NCBI RefSeq assembly: GCF_000701505.1
Contig: NZ_JNJB01000006.1
Span: forward strand, 1-64,000
Source of the DNA: Dyadobacter crusticola DSM 16708
GTDB taxonomy: Bacteria; Bacteroidota; Bacteroidia; Cytophagales; Spirosomataceae
Direction: 5' to 3'
DNA: 64,000 bases
Of this stretch, positions 17,004 through 26,365 are shown piece by piece; the first letter of the stretch is position 1, and each line of letters begins with the position of its first letter. The notes below the pieces were generated by a model. It saw nothing but the letters and a program-made list of their open reading frames with translations, made no database searches and had not been told where the DNA came from. The position numbers and the translations under genes are program-made.

Positions 17004-17750
17004 ATGACTGAGAAACTGCTTATTACGCCATTAAAAATCGACTTTCCGTCTGCTTACGGAACTGATACCATCTACCCGGTGCTGATTGAACTTGGCCATC
17101 GTAAAATCCTGGTGGATTGTGGCTATCCTGCTTTCGGACCTCTACTGGAAGACGCATTGAAGCAAATTGGAGCCAACCTGGCCGTAATTACAGACATCAT
17201 TATTACGCACCATGATCTGGACCATGTAGGTGCATTGGCCGAAATTTATGAGGCAAATCCCGGAATCCGCATTCATGCATCGGAACAGGAAAAGCTTTTT
17301 GTAGAAGGATTAGCAAAGGCTCCCCGGCTCGTGCAGGCAGAAGCGCTGTTTGACACACTTCCAGATGATCAGAAACCCGGCGCAATCGCATTTCAATCGC
17401 TGCTGGAAAATATCCGGCCGGCTCCTGTACATCAACTACTATCAGAGGAAACGGACAATTTTGGAGGAATAAAAGTGATTGCCACTCCCGGTCACACGCC
17501 CGGGCATGTTTCACTTTACATTCCAAATCAAAAAACGCTCATAGCCGGGGATGCGGTGGTTTATGAGAATGGGATACTCGACATCGCCAATCCCGGATTT
17601 ACACTCGATCTGCGCCAGGCGATCGCCTCCGTTTGCAAGATTGCAGCCTTCGATATTACCAGGCTGATTTGTTTTCACGGAGGAACAGTCGAAAATCCCC
17701 AGCCATTGTTTTCTGAGTTAGTAGAACGCTATCAACAGCCGCAGTCTTAA
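17004..17750 (+). CDS. MBL-fold metallo-hydrolase
   Basis: The 248-residue protein has the metallo-beta-lactamase fold: the first Asp strand (ILVDCGYPAFG), the metal site THHDLDHVGAL, the His after ATPGHTPGHVSLY, the Asp in LIAGDAVVY and the final His in LICFHGGTVENP. These bind two metal ions, usually zinc or iron. The family hydrolyses thioesters, lactones or phosphodiesters; substrate unknown. The frame opens at 16803 but the first 67 residues look unlike the family, and the ATG at 17004 gives a normal start. It is followed after 21 bases by a GrpB-family gene. Confidence 0.88.
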   Translation: MTEKLLITPLKIDFPSAYGTDTIYPVLIELGHRKILVDCGYPAFGPLLEDALKQIGANLAVITDIIITHHDLDHVGALAEIYEANPGIRIHASEQEKLFVEGLAKAPRLVQAEALFDTLPDDQKPGAIAFQSLLENIRPAPVHQLLSEETDNFGGIKVIATPGHTPGHVSLYIPNQKTLIAGDAVVYENGILDIANPGFTLDLRQAIASVCKIAAFDITRLICFHGGTVENPQPLFSELVERYQQPQS

Positions 17751-17771
17751 CCTGTTTGTTTGAAAAATACA

Positions 17772-18335
17772 ATGATCGAGATCGTTCCTTATCAACAGAG
17801 TTGGCCGCAGCAGTTTCATCAAATCGCGGGCAAGCTTAGAGACGCGACCAGAACCTGGGACGTCGGCACCTATCATATTGGCTCGACTGCTATACCCGGT
17901 CTTGCTGCGAAGAATGTGATCGATATTCAGGTATCGGTCAATGCATTCGAGCCGCAAATGGAAGAAGAGTTTGTCAGGATCGGCTTTAACAGAATGCATT
18001 ACTTGACAGATCATCAGCCGCCTGGGCGGGACGACCTGAATGGTGAGCAGCTTTATAAATGGTTCTTTCACCTCAGGGATCCTGCTGTAAACCTCCATGT
18101 TCGCAAACGGGGAATGTTCAACGAGCGGTATCCGCTGCTGTGCCGAGATTATTTGCGTTCACATCCGTATGCTGCAAAAGCTTACGAAGCAATTAAAATT
18201 GGTCTTGCCAAACATTTTCCCGACGACCTTGCTGCCTATTACGAGATCAAAGACCCCGTTTTTGACGTATTAACGGCAGGTGCAGAGATATGGGCCAGGA
18301 CCGTGAACTGGTCACCCGCGAAGACTGACATATAG
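17772..18335 (+). CDS. GrpB/UPF0157 nucleotidyltransferase-like protein
   Basis: The 187-residue protein belongs to the GrpB family, which has a nucleotidyltransferase fold. Family motifs are YHIGSTAIPGLAAKNVIDIQ near residues 37-56 and LHVRKRGMFNERYPLL, with the Trp-Phe-rich YKWFFHLRDP between them. Its role is not settled; one member is linked to glutamate-rich growth phenotypes and others to dephospho-CoA kinase fusions. The ATG at 17772 is preferred to an in-frame TTG at 17760. It ends at a strong bidirectional terminator. Confidence 0.85.
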   Translation: MIEIVPYQQSWPQQFHQIAGKLRDATRTWDVGTYHIGSTAIPGLAAKNVIDIQVSVNAFEPQMEEEFVRIGFNRMHYLTDHQPPGRDDLNGEQLYKWFFHLRDPAVNLHVRKRGMFNERYPLLCRDYLRSHPYAAKAYEAIKIGLAKHFPDDLAAYYEIKDPVFDVLTAGAEIWARTVNWSPAKTDI

Positions 18336-18338
18336 ATA

Positions 18339-18381
18339 AACAATATAGCCCACGGATTTCTGATCCGAGGGCTATATTGTT
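18339..18381. terminator. Bidirectional terminator between convergent genes
   Basis: AACAATATAGCCC and CGGAT on the left pair with ATCCG and GGGCTATATTGTT on the right, with a single A-A mismatch and a 5-base loop. The 18 base pairs serve the GrpB gene (plus) and the lipoprotein gene (minus) that meet here. Confidence 0.85.
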
Positions 18382-18402
18382 AGCAGCGTATATTTATAAA
18401 TA

Positions 18403-19182
18403 TTACAGTGCTGACGGTTCGCTGTAAAAGAAGTCGTCCATAATTACCAGGTCATTGTCGGCATTGTCGGCGTATTTATTGCTGATGGAAGTGGATCCCG
18501 CCGTGATGGTGACCTTGGTAACTTTGCTGTCAGGAAAAATAGCTCCGATGAAAGAAAAGCCGTTTGCATCTTTTCTGGCAGGGGCAGTGAATTTTCCGAG
18601 ACTTTTGTCTCCTTCAAAAAATTCAAGCGTCGTAGAATTTGCCTTGTCAACATCTGATAAAACAACGCCAAATCCTTTTACGAAAGCCGCAGTCGCGGTG
18701 CCTGGTACCTTAAACGTTACATCCATTTTGTTGCTTCCAACTGCCGAAAAAGTCCGCGCGGGGCTGAATGCATTGAATTGTTCTTTGTAGCCGGAAACCA
18801 GATCACTGAAATTCTTGTCGCTGATCCGCAATCCCTTTCCCGGCGTAGAGAACACTGCTCCGCGCTTTCTTCCGGCAGCTACAGCGGGGTCCGTACTATT
18901 GAAAAAGTCACCGGGGAAAGTATCTGTATTTGTCTGGTTATCAGGAACTCCGTCCCAGTTTATTTCACGTCGCCCAACAGTCTGCCCCGGCGTGGTATTC
19001 AGCTGGTCTCCAAGTAAGGTCCTGAACGATGATATTTGCGCACTAATGTCGCCGCTGCCCTTTACTTCGGTGAAGTTGACAGACGGTGCAGGCGTGTCGG
19101 GTTCGTTGTTAGAGTTACACGCTGACAACAGTGCAATGCAAGCCAATATTCTTGCTTTTTTTACAATAGATTGCGAATTCAT
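18403..19182 (-). CDS. Lipoprotein of unknown function
   Basis: The protein of 259 residues from the ATG at 19182 has a lipoprotein signal ending ALLSAC. Its body is beta-rich and includes GRREINWDGVPD, a KRGAVFSTPGKGLRISD segment, AFVKGFGVVLSDVD and a closing LVIMDDFFYSEP. This layout (an exported protein with a date-like domain, then a jelly-roll-like half) is common in proteins annotated only as hypothetical; I do not know its role. A full promoter lies 43-71 bases upstream. The gene ends at a shared terminator. Confidence 0.75.
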   Translation of the reverse strand: MNSQSIVKKARILACIALLSACNSNNEPDTPAPSVNFTEVKGSGDISAQISSFRTLLGDQLNTTPGQTVGRREINWDGVPDNQTNTDTFPGDFFNSTDPAVAAGRKRGAVFSTPGKGLRISDKNFSDLVSGYKEQFNAFSPARTFSAVGSNKMDVTFKVPGTATAAFVKGFGVVLSDVDKANSTTLEFFEGDKSLGKFTAPARKDANGFSFIGAIFPDSKVTKVTITAGSTSISNKYADNADNDLVIMDDFFYSEPSAL

Positions 19183-19224
19183 AACTGAGTTTTGATGAGA
19201 TAGTTGATACTTTTTTGATGTTGA

Positions 19225-19253
19225 CAAAAGTACCAGTCACAGTTTGGCGCAAA
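19225..19253 (-). promoter_or_regulatory. Promoter TTTG-N17-TACTTTTG for the lipoprotein gene
   Basis: On the minus strand TTTG (19253-19250) and TACTTTTG (19232-19225) are separated by exactly 17 bases, matching the TTG/TAnnTTTG consensus of Bacteroidota. It lies 42 bases before the ATG at 19182. Confidence 0.7.
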
Positions 19254-19456
19254 TTGAAAGAAATGCTAAAAAGTGTAAAAAAGTATAAAAGGCAGCAAGT
19301 GAAAATGGTATACTATATTATTGATTAAGAATCGATTAAATAAATTGTGGAGCAAATTCGGCGATTTCGCTGTAAGTTGATTTCAAATGGAATTCGAACG
19401 GCCAAACCATTAAATAAGAACTTTAACAAACAGGGGGGCAAGTGGCGCTATTCACC

Positions 19457-19464
19457 TATTTTTG
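19457..19464 (+). promoter_or_regulatory. Candidate -7 box TATTTTTG for the response regulator
   Basis: TATTTTTG fits TAnnTTTG and lies 39 bases before the ATG at 19504. No TTG is found 17 bases upstream, so the -33 element is weak or replaced by an activator site. Confidence 0.45.
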
Positions 19465-19503
19465 CCGCCTTTGATTCTGACATACGCACCTAAACTCAAC
19501 ACC

Positions 19504-20193
19504 ATGGAAATGCCAAAGCTGTTACTGATCGATGACGAGGTCCAGTATAGTGAATTGACCAAGGAGTACCTCGAAATGAAAGGCTGCAAAGTCATGCTCA
19601 AACACGACGGGCAGGCGGGTCTCGACGCATTTAAGCTGCATCCGTTTGACCTCTGCGTTCTGGATATTAAAATGCCGAAGAAGGACGGGTTTACATTGGC
19701 CGAAGAGATCAAGGAAATCAATGAAATGACGCCGATTATCTTCTTGACAGGGCAGTCGTTGAAGGAGGATAAAATCAAAGGCTTGACGCTGGGTGCCGAC
19801 GATTACCTTACCAAACCATTCAGCATGGAGGAACTTTACCTTCGCATCCGCGCCATTTTAAAAAGGGTAAAAGTGCAGGAAAAAGCGACTCCCACAGATC
19901 AGTATCAATGGGGAGATTCGAAGTTCGATCTTGAACTTCGGGAGCTGACCGTCGCCGGCGAAAAGATCAAGCTTACTTCCATCGAGTCCAAGCTGCTCAA
20001 ATTATTCTGCGAACATCAGAACAAAGTCCTCACCCGCGATGTGGCGATGATGGGAATCTGGGGCGACGAGGAGCATTACCGGGGATATAGTCTCAACGTA
20101 TATGTCAGCAAGCTGCGTAAATTCCTCAAAGCAGATCCTTCTATTGAAATCCTGAATCTGCATGGGGAAGGTTATAAGCTGGTGTATAAGTAA
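19504..20193 (+). CDS. OmpR-family response regulator
   Basis: The 229-residue protein joins a receiver (LLLIDDEVQYSELTKEYLE; Asp in LCVLDIKMPKKDG; Lys in DDYLTKPFS) to an OmpR/PhoB winged helix (residues about 135-229: LTSIESKLLKLFCEH, RGYSLNVYVSKLRKFL, LHGEGYKL). ATG 19504 gives MEMPKLLLIDD; the frame extends upstream to 19462. An HPt gene follows after 11 bases, and a giant hybrid kinase converges on it. No classic kinase of its own is adjacent, so it is the likely end point of a phosphorelay through the HPt protein. Confidence 0.92.
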   Translation: MEMPKLLLIDDEVQYSELTKEYLEMKGCKVMLKHDGQAGLDAFKLHPFDLCVLDIKMPKKDGFTLAEEIKEINEMTPIIFLTGQSLKEDKIKGLTLGADDYLTKPFSMEELYLRIRAILKRVKVQEKATPTDQYQWGDSKFDLELRELTVAGEKIKLTSIESKLLKLFCEHQNKVLTRDVAMMGIWGDEEHYRGYSLNVYVSKLRKFLKADPSIEILNLHGEGYKLVYK

Positions 20194-20204
20194 ACCGCAG
20201 CCGG

Positions 20205-20531
20205 ATGATGGATTTATCTTTGTTAAAGAATTTGATGTCAGGTGATGAAAAGCTCGTCGCCAGCTTCATTCAAATATTCAAAGCACAGGTTCCCGCCCAG
20301 ATCGAAGAGCTGCCGCGCCTTTGTGAAAACGAAGAATGGGAAGAACTTTCAACTTCGCTTCACAGCCTGAAAACCCAGTTCAGTTACGTTGGAATGGCCG
20401 CTTTTGCTGAACAGATGCGGGAAATGGAAGAGAGTGTCGACAACGGCGAAACAGCTCTCATAGGTAGCCAAATCGCCGAATTTACCGGAAAGTTTGACGA
20501 GTTCTGGCAAACGGAATTCGCTGAAAAATAG
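20205..20531 (+). CDS. Free-standing HPt phosphotransfer protein
   Basis: The 108-residue protein is all helix with the histidine phosphotransfer motif LSTSLHSLKTQFSYVGM, in which His is the phospho-acceptor. HPt proteins pass phosphate between receivers in multistep relays. It lies 11 bases after the OmpR-type regulator and its stop is 19 bases from the stop of the hybrid kinase (20550-26174) on the other strand, which ends in a receiver. This gives all parts of a His-Asp-His-Asp relay in one place. Confidence 0.85.
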   Translation: MMDLSLLKNLMSGDEKLVASFIQIFKAQVPAQIEELPRLCENEEWEELSTSLHSLKTQFSYVGMAAFAEQMREMEESVDNGETALIGSQIAEFTGKFDEFWQTEFAEK

Positions 20532-20549
20532 AAACTTAGTAAAGAAACT

Positions 20550-23500
20550 TTACTCCATCTGCGCAGCAGCTTCCAGCAATTTCCCAATCTTGTACCTGAG
20601 CTTTTTTGCCTCAATCGGTTTTGTAATATAATCGTCCATCCCTGCATTCCGGCATTTCTGGGCCTCTGCGGGATTCGCATTGGAAGTGAAAGCCAGGATA
20701 GGAATATTCTTGTCCTTTTCCCGCATTCTAATTGCCTGCGTAGCCTTGTAGCCGTCCATAACAGGCATTTTTACATCCATTAAAATGATGTCAAAGCTGC
20801 CTTCATCCAACTTTTTAAGCGCAATTTCTCCATTGTCGGCAATGGTAACGCGCACATTCTGGATGATTTTCTTCAATGTTTCTTCCGCTACGACCTGGTT
20901 GAACAGATTGTCTTCTACCAGCAATACGTTCACACCGGAAAAGACTTTCTCGTTGTACTCGTCTTCCACCCGCTCGCCAGGGTTGCAGATCTCGAAGCTG
21001 AGGTTGAAGCTGAATGTGGTTCCTTTGCCTAAGGCACTGTTTACCTGCATAGTGCCGCCTTGTTCTTCAACCAGCTTTTTAGCAATAAATAACCCCAGTC
21101 CCGTCCCTGACTGCTTGGTATTCAGATCGTCATCAATGCGGGTGAATGTTTCAAAAATGAAGGCCAGCTTATCCTGCGCGATACCGATGCCGGTATCTGT
21201 TACCTCAAAAAGCAGCTCCTCGTTCTCCCGATCTTTGCTCACCACACTTACCCGGATCGAAACCGACCCATTTTCGGTGAACTTGACCGCATTGCCTGCG
21301 AGGTTAAGCAAAATCTGGTGTAGCCGGATCGGGTCGCCGATGAGCTGCGGGCTCACATCATCATCCACCGTCACTTCCAGTTTCAGGCCCTTTTCTTCTG
21401 CGATCACTTTCAGGATATAACCCAGCCGGTTCATCCGGTCGCGTACCTGGAAGGGTTTATTGACGAATGAAAATTTACCAGCCTCAATCTTGGAGTAATC
21501 CAGAATGTCGTTGATAATCGCCAGCAGGTTTTCAGAGGAATACCGGATCCCCTTTGCATACTCAGTTTGCTTCGCATTCAGAGGCGTATCAAAAATCAGC
21601 TCGGACATGCCCAGGATGGCGGTCATCGGTGTCCGGATCTCGTGGCTCATATTGGCGAAAAACTGTTCCTTAAACCTGGACTTTTCTTCTACCAATTGCT
21701 TCTGCCGTTCGATCTCTTCTTTCTGGATCTGGATTTCAGCGGTTCTGACAGCCACTTTTTGTTCCAGCTTTTCGTACAAAATCGCATTCTCAATGGAAAC
21801 CGCAATTTGTCCTGATAACAGTTTCAAAAGCTGCGTGCGTTCGTTTGTAAAAACAGCCGTAGCGAGATTATTTTCCAGGTAGAGTACGCCCACAAGCTTG
21901 CCCTGGTTCAGCGCAGGAATGCATAATGCCGACCGGATTTCCCGCTTAGCGATCACAGGATCACTCTTGAAAGCTTCACTCGAAAACGCATCGTGCAGAA
22001 CAACGTCGGATTTGGTTTGGAAAACGTGCTCAATAATACTGGCAGGAACTTCATCCGAGTCGGAAAGGCGCAATTTGCGGATATCGCTCACTTCGTCGAT
22101 TACCGATCTTCTGGCTTCAATGTAAAGTTCGCCACCCCAGTCCAGTACAAAATACCCCGACTGTGCGCCTGCATTTTCAATCGCAAACTGCATCAGTTTT
22201 TCCATTAACCGGCTAAAAACTACTTCGCTGGAAATGGCAGTAGACGCTTTCATGAGCGTAGCCAGGTCCAACGTGGAAACAATGCTTTCGCCGTTTCTGC
22301 TTTTGGATCCAAATGCAACCAATTGCTCGGGATTATCCTGAGAAAGTCCCGAGAACGCAGCCAGTAATTGTTGCTCTTTGATAACACATCCCCATTCTTT
22401 GTAACCATCCAGTGCTGCACTGAGGTAAGTCAGTGCCATTTTCGCCTGGCCTCTCTCTTGCCAATACCGGCCGCAAAGTTCATTCGCCAGCGCGGCTTCA
22501 TGTAAATGCCCGTTTTTATTACTCGTTTTTATGGCCTTATCATAGCAGGCAGCAGCTTGCTCGCTGTTCCCTTTTGCGGCGAGGATTTCCGCTTCAAGCA
22601 GATCAACGCGGTGCGCTAAATTGACTGGTATATGTCTGGAAAGCTTCCGCAGTTTATCACAATGTTTGACTGCCGCTTTTAGATGAACATGCTTTCTCCC
22701 GTCTTTGTAAACCGCGATATTGATCAGACCAAAAAAGAATGAAAAAAGTGACTCAAACTGGGTGCCGCGCACATTTGTGGCAAACCGCTCTGCTTGACCC
22801 GCATATTCCAGACCAAGTCGCATCTCACCGGAAAAATAGGCGATAGCCATTTTGTAGGCGAAACAAACAAACATCCGGGAGTTATTCTTCAATGCGAAAA
22901 TGCCGGAAAATGCCGCGCCTTCATCGAAATAATCGCCGGTTAAGGTAACCGGATTTTCATTCTCACCCAGCAGGTTGGACGCGATCTGGATCAATGGTTC
23001 ATTGTAGTGGGAAACGGGACCCTTGGAAAGCGATTTGGGCAGCTGGTTGTAGCGGAGCATTTCGTGCTTTACCCAATGGAGGTTTTTCCCTGAAAGCAAT
23101 AAATGAAAGCTGTATGAGCTTGATGCATAGGAGCAATATTCCACGTCACCCCGTTCGACGCCGGTCTGGTAAGTGACCCGCAATGGTTCAAGCGACTCAT
23201 TGATATGCTCGCCCGACGACCTGTTGACGATGTTATACACAAGCAGCGTGCGTGCTTTCGCAGCTGAATTCTCCATTCGGTCGGCCATTTTCAATGCTAA
23301 ATTCCCGAACCGGTAACAAGCCTCATGATTTGTTTCAATGGCATTCACAATGGCGCCATAGGTCGCGAAAGTAATCGCTGATTCAGGTGCTATCCCATAT
23401 TTAAGTGAAAGCTCAACCATTTTCAGCACCATTACGGGATATAGCTTTGGGATCGCTGAAAAGGAAGCAGCTGTGATATTTTGCAAAAGGCGCATCGCAG

Positions 23501-26174
23501 CCAGCTTATCGGGCAAACTCATGGCAGGCAAATTTTCGAGTTCTTCGATCTTCCTGCCTCGCATCAGCCACTTGGATTTCAGGTAAGCGGCTATCGTATG
23601 GAATGTCTTTACCCTGGATGGAAAGGTTACCTTGAGTCCGTTCAACACTTTCAGCGAGAGTTGAATGGCTTCCGAAGGCTGCTCATGAAATATCAGGCTT
23701 TGGATCTGGATATGGTAAAGCTCTATCTGGTCGGCTGAATTAATTACGTGATCCAATGCGGTTTGGGCAACTGCCATGCACGTGGCCGCGTCGCCGGCGA
23801 GATAGGCACTTTCGGCAAAATGCAAATGGAGGTCGAATGTAAGCTGATATGCATTCGTCCAATCCTCGCCAACCAGCATTTCCTGGCCCATCTTGAAGTA
23901 AGCCACTGCTACTGAATAGGCGGAGGACGACCGGGCTTTTTTACCCGCTTCTAAATTCAATCCTGCAATTTTATGCCGTTCTTCCGGCTGAGGAAAATGC
24001 TTTGGATGGTGATTGAGGTGGTTAACGATCTCAAACAGCTGGTCAAAGCGCTCGGCTGCCGAAAGTCTTTCAAGCAAAAAGTAGCCAATATTCACGTGCA
24101 TTTCATCCCGTGATTCGGCAGAAAGTAGATTGTGTGCTGCCTGCTGAACCTGGTCGTGGACAAACCGGTAACGTTTTGTAGTCAAGATCGGCTGCTCCTG
24201 CTCCCGGTCGGCAGAGAGGCGCAGCAGGTTTTCCGTTACAGCCTCCCGCAGATCTTCCGCTGTTTCCTGAGGGGTTTTATCGTTCAATGCCGAAAGCATC
24301 ACCAGGTCAAACTCCGAACCAATGCACGAAGCAGTTACCAGCGCCTGCCGCGCAGGTTCTGCAAGGTTGTTGATCTTCGAAGTAAGTAATTGCTGCGATG
24401 TTCCCGACAAGGTATACCCCGCTACTTCATGCTGGTCCCAAGCCCATTTGCGGTACTCTCTGCTGTAAGTTACCAGTCCATTAGAAACCAGGTCTTTGAT
24501 TGTTTCCGAGACGAAAAACGGGTTGCCCAGCGTGCGGGTGAGCACGATGTCGGCAAGCTGGGCTGCAATGTTGGGCGGACATGAAAAGGTATCTGAAACC
24601 AGTTCCGTGATGTCGGCCGACTGCAACGGATACAATGTGATCAGCGACAAGCCCGAGGTTGCCGCATCCATGTCCTTCAATGCAGTGCGCAAAGGATGCG
24701 CATCTGTGAGTTCATTGTCGCGGTAGGTGCCTATGATCAGCAGATTGGAACCCGCAACAGAATAGGTAACGCGGCTTAGAAAACGCAGGCTCGAAGGGTC
24801 TGCCCAGTGAAGATCATCCAGGAAAATGACCAACGGATGTTCCTTTTTGGTAAAAACATTGATAAACTGCGTAAATACATTGACGAAGCGATTTTGCGCT
24901 TCAATGGGTGTCAGCGATTCGACAGCCGGCTGATTTCCGATAATCTTTTCCAGCTCCGGAATTACATCCACGACAATCTTTCCAAACTGTCCCACAGCTT
25001 GCAGGATCTGGGCTTTCCAGTAAGCCAGATCTCCGTGGGCTATTTTACAAACCAGTTCCTTAAAAGCCTGAATGATCGCCTCAAACGGAATATTCTGGAC
25101 GTATTGATCAAACTTTCCGGTTATAAAAAGGACATGCTCTGCTTCCACCCGCGTTTGCAGTTCACGGACCAGCGAAGACTTACCAATGCCGGAGTTGCCC
25201 GAAACCAGTACCATTTTATTACAGTCACCGATTTGCCTGAAAGCGTCCAGCAGCGTCTCCATTTCACGGTCTCTACCGTAAAGTTTTCCTGCCGGACTGA
25301 AATCGCCGGGCAGATCGTGTGTGCCGATAGTGAACTGCATTCCAGAAATCCCTCTCTGTAACCCAGCCTGACAAGCTGCCAGGTCACGTCGGATCCCCGC
25401 TGTGGTCTGATAACGTTCCGAAGGTTTTTTGGATAATAATTTCAAAATCAACCCGGAAATCACAGCAGGTATTTCAGCATTGATCTCCGATGGATTTGCA
25501 GCAGAACGCGCCATATGCGCATGCACCAGTTCGTTGGGATCAGCATTTTCAAATGGTAAAACGCCGGTGAAAAGCTGGTATAACATCACTCCCAAATGAT
25601 AGTAGTCCGACCGGAAATCTACCGGAATATCCATCAGGCCGCTTTGCTCGGGCGACATATACTGCAATGCCGCCAGGGAAGTATTTGCATGGCCGGGCTG
25701 GCCCGAACTGTCTCCCAAAATGGCGTTGGCTAAATCACTCAGTCTGATCTCCAAAGTTTCTTTGTTAATCAGAAAAAGGGCTGGTCTCAGGTCGGGATGT
25801 GCGATACCGGCATATTGCAGTTCTTCAATGATCTGGGTCAAAGACATGGCGATACGCAGCGCGGCGGATACAGAAGGCCGGTTTTCTGTCAGATATGCTT
25901 CGAGGTTGAACCCGTCAAAATCGTCCATTTCAAGCACCAGGTAATTTTCTGGCCGTAGCATTCGACGGTAGTTCAGTATCCGGCTGAATGCAAATGTGCT
26001 GCCGAAGGCAAATTCCTGCTCGATCTCCTGACAAGCCGGATCATTGCTGCCGTTGAAAGGAACCGCTTTCAATATCACTGCTTTATCAGTGGAGGAATCC
26101 ACCGCCCGAACCATGGATTTATGGAGTTCTTCGTGTAAAACACGCACGATCCGGTATTCCTGTATGTGTATCAT
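20550..26174 (-). CDS. Giant hybrid: (pseudo)kinase-AAA ATPase-repeats-GAF-histidine kinase-receiver
   Basis: The protein has about 1874 residues. From the N-terminus (numbers from an upstream TTG at 26222): a Ser/Thr kinase-like domain (17-290); an AAA ATPase with P-loop SGNSGIGKSSLV (about 344) and Walker B FLDDLHWADP (about 469); a long helical TPR-like region (about 600-1270); a GAF domain (about 1310-1460); a short coil; HisKA with His in ANMSHEIRTPMTAILG (about 1526); HATPase (DTGIGI, GTGLGLFIAKKL); and a receiver with Asp in IILMDVKMPVMDG (about 1815). This order is known as a trifunctional kinase/ATP-binding/sensor kinase. The kinase catalytic loop reads HPDLRPALFL and DFG reads DLA, so it is probably a pseudokinase. 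ATG 26174 (MIHIQEYRIVRVL) fits the family start. Confidence 0.9.
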   Translation of the reverse strand: MIHIQEYRIVRVLHEELHKSMVRAVDSSTDKAVILKAVPFNGSNDPACQEIEQEFAFGSTFAFSRILNYRRMLRPENYLVLEMDDFDGFNLEAYLTENRPSVSAALRIAMSLTQIIEELQYAGIAHPDLRPALFLINKETLEIRLSDLANAILGDSSGQPGHANTSLAALQYMSPEQSGLMDIPVDFRSDYYHLGVMLYQLFTGVLPFENADPNELVHAHMARSAANPSEINAEIPAVISGLILKLLSKKPSERYQTTAGIRRDLAACQAGLQRGISGMQFTIGTHDLPGDFSPAGKLYGRDREMETLLDAFRQIGDCNKMVLVSGNSGIGKSSLVRELQTRVEAEHVLFITGKFDQYVQNIPFEAIIQAFKELVCKIAHGDLAYWKAQILQAVGQFGKIVVDVIPELEKIIGNQPAVESLTPIEAQNRFVNVFTQFINVFTKKEHPLVIFLDDLHWADPSSLRFLSRVTYSVAGSNLLIIGTYRDNELTDAHPLRTALKDMDAATSGLSLITLYPLQSADITELVSDTFSCPPNIAAQLADIVLTRTLGNPFFVSETIKDLVSNGLVTYSREYRKWAWDQHEVAGYTLSGTSQQLLTSKINNLAEPARQALVTASCIGSEFDLVMLSALNDKTPQETAEDLREAVTENLLRLSADREQEQPILTTKRYRFVHDQVQQAAHNLLSAESRDEMHVNIGYFLLERLSAAERFDQLFEIVNHLNHHPKHFPQPEERHKIAGLNLEAGKKARSSSAYSVAVAYFKMGQEMLVGEDWTNAYQLTFDLHLHFAESAYLAGDAATCMAVAQTALDHVINSADQIELYHIQIQSLIFHEQPSEAIQLSLKVLNGLKVTFPSRVKTFHTIAAYLKSKWLMRGRKIEELENLPAMSLPDKLAAMRLLQNITAASFSAIPKLYPVMVLKMVELSLKYGIAPESAITFATYGAIVNAIETNHEACYRFGNLALKMADRMENSAAKARTLLVYNIVNRSSGEHINESLEPLRVTYQTGVERGDVEYCSYASSSYSFHLLLSGKNLHWVKHEMLRYNQLPKSLSKGPVSHYNEPLIQIASNLLGENENPVTLTGDYFDEGAAFSGIFALKNNSRMFVCFAYKMAIAYFSGEMRLGLEYAGQAERFATNVRGTQFESLFSFFFGLINIAVYKDGRKHVHLKAAVKHCDKLRKLSRHIPVNLAHRVDLLEAEILAAKGNSEQAAACYDKAIKTSNKNGHLHEAALANELCGRYWQERGQAKMALTYLSAALDGYKEWGCVIKEQQLLAAFSGLSQDNPEQLVAFGSKSRNGESIVSTLDLATLMKASTAISSEVVFSRLMEKLMQFAIENAGAQSGYFVLDWGGELYIEARRSVIDEVSDIRKLRLSDSDEVPASIIEHVFQTKSDVVLHDAFSSEAFKSDPVIAKREIRSALCIPALNQGKLVGVLYLENNLATAVFTNERTQLLKLLSGQIAVSIENAILYEKLEQKVAVRTAEIQIQKEEIERQKQLVEEKSRFKEQFFANMSHEIRTPMTAILGMSELIFDTPLNAKQTEYAKGIRYSSENLLAIINDILDYSKIEAGKFSFVNKPFQVRDRMNRLGYILKVIAEEKGLKLEVTVDDDVSPQLIGDPIRLHQILLNLAGNAVKFTENGSVSIRVSVVSKDRENEELLFEVTDTGIGIAQDKLAFIFETFTRIDDDLNTKQSGTGLGLFIAKKLVEEQGGTMQVNSALGKGTTFSFNLSFEICNPGERVEDEYNEKVFSGVNVLLVEDNLFNQVVAEETLKKIIQNVRVTIADNGEIALKKLDEGSFDIILMDVKMPVMDGYKATQAIRMREKDKNIPILAFTSNANPAEAQKCRNAGMDDYITKPIEAKKLRYKIGKLLEAAAQME

Positions 26175-26302
26175 AACAGAGGCTGCTTGTATCTTAATGC
26201 TGTGGGAATCAAAGTCCTGCAAAGGTTAACTTTCGGCTGATAGCATCAAATCCGGTCGCCCGATTTTTATATTTTTTTATACTTTTTAAGGACTTCTTTC
26301 GA

Positions 26303-26331
26303 TTTGGCTCCTCCGAGCCGCGTTACCTTTG
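26303..26331 (+). promoter_or_regulatory. Promoter TTTG-N17-TACCTTTG for the StyA-like operon
   Basis: TTTG at 26303-26306 and TACCTTTG at 26324-26331 have the 17-base spacing of Bacteroidota promoters. Transcription would start near 26338, ahead of the ATGs at 26348 and 26366. The region is shared with the divergent giant kinase gene. Confidence 0.7.
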
Positions 26332-26365
26332 TCGTGTTCAAAGTCAAATGCTAAAACACAGCGCA

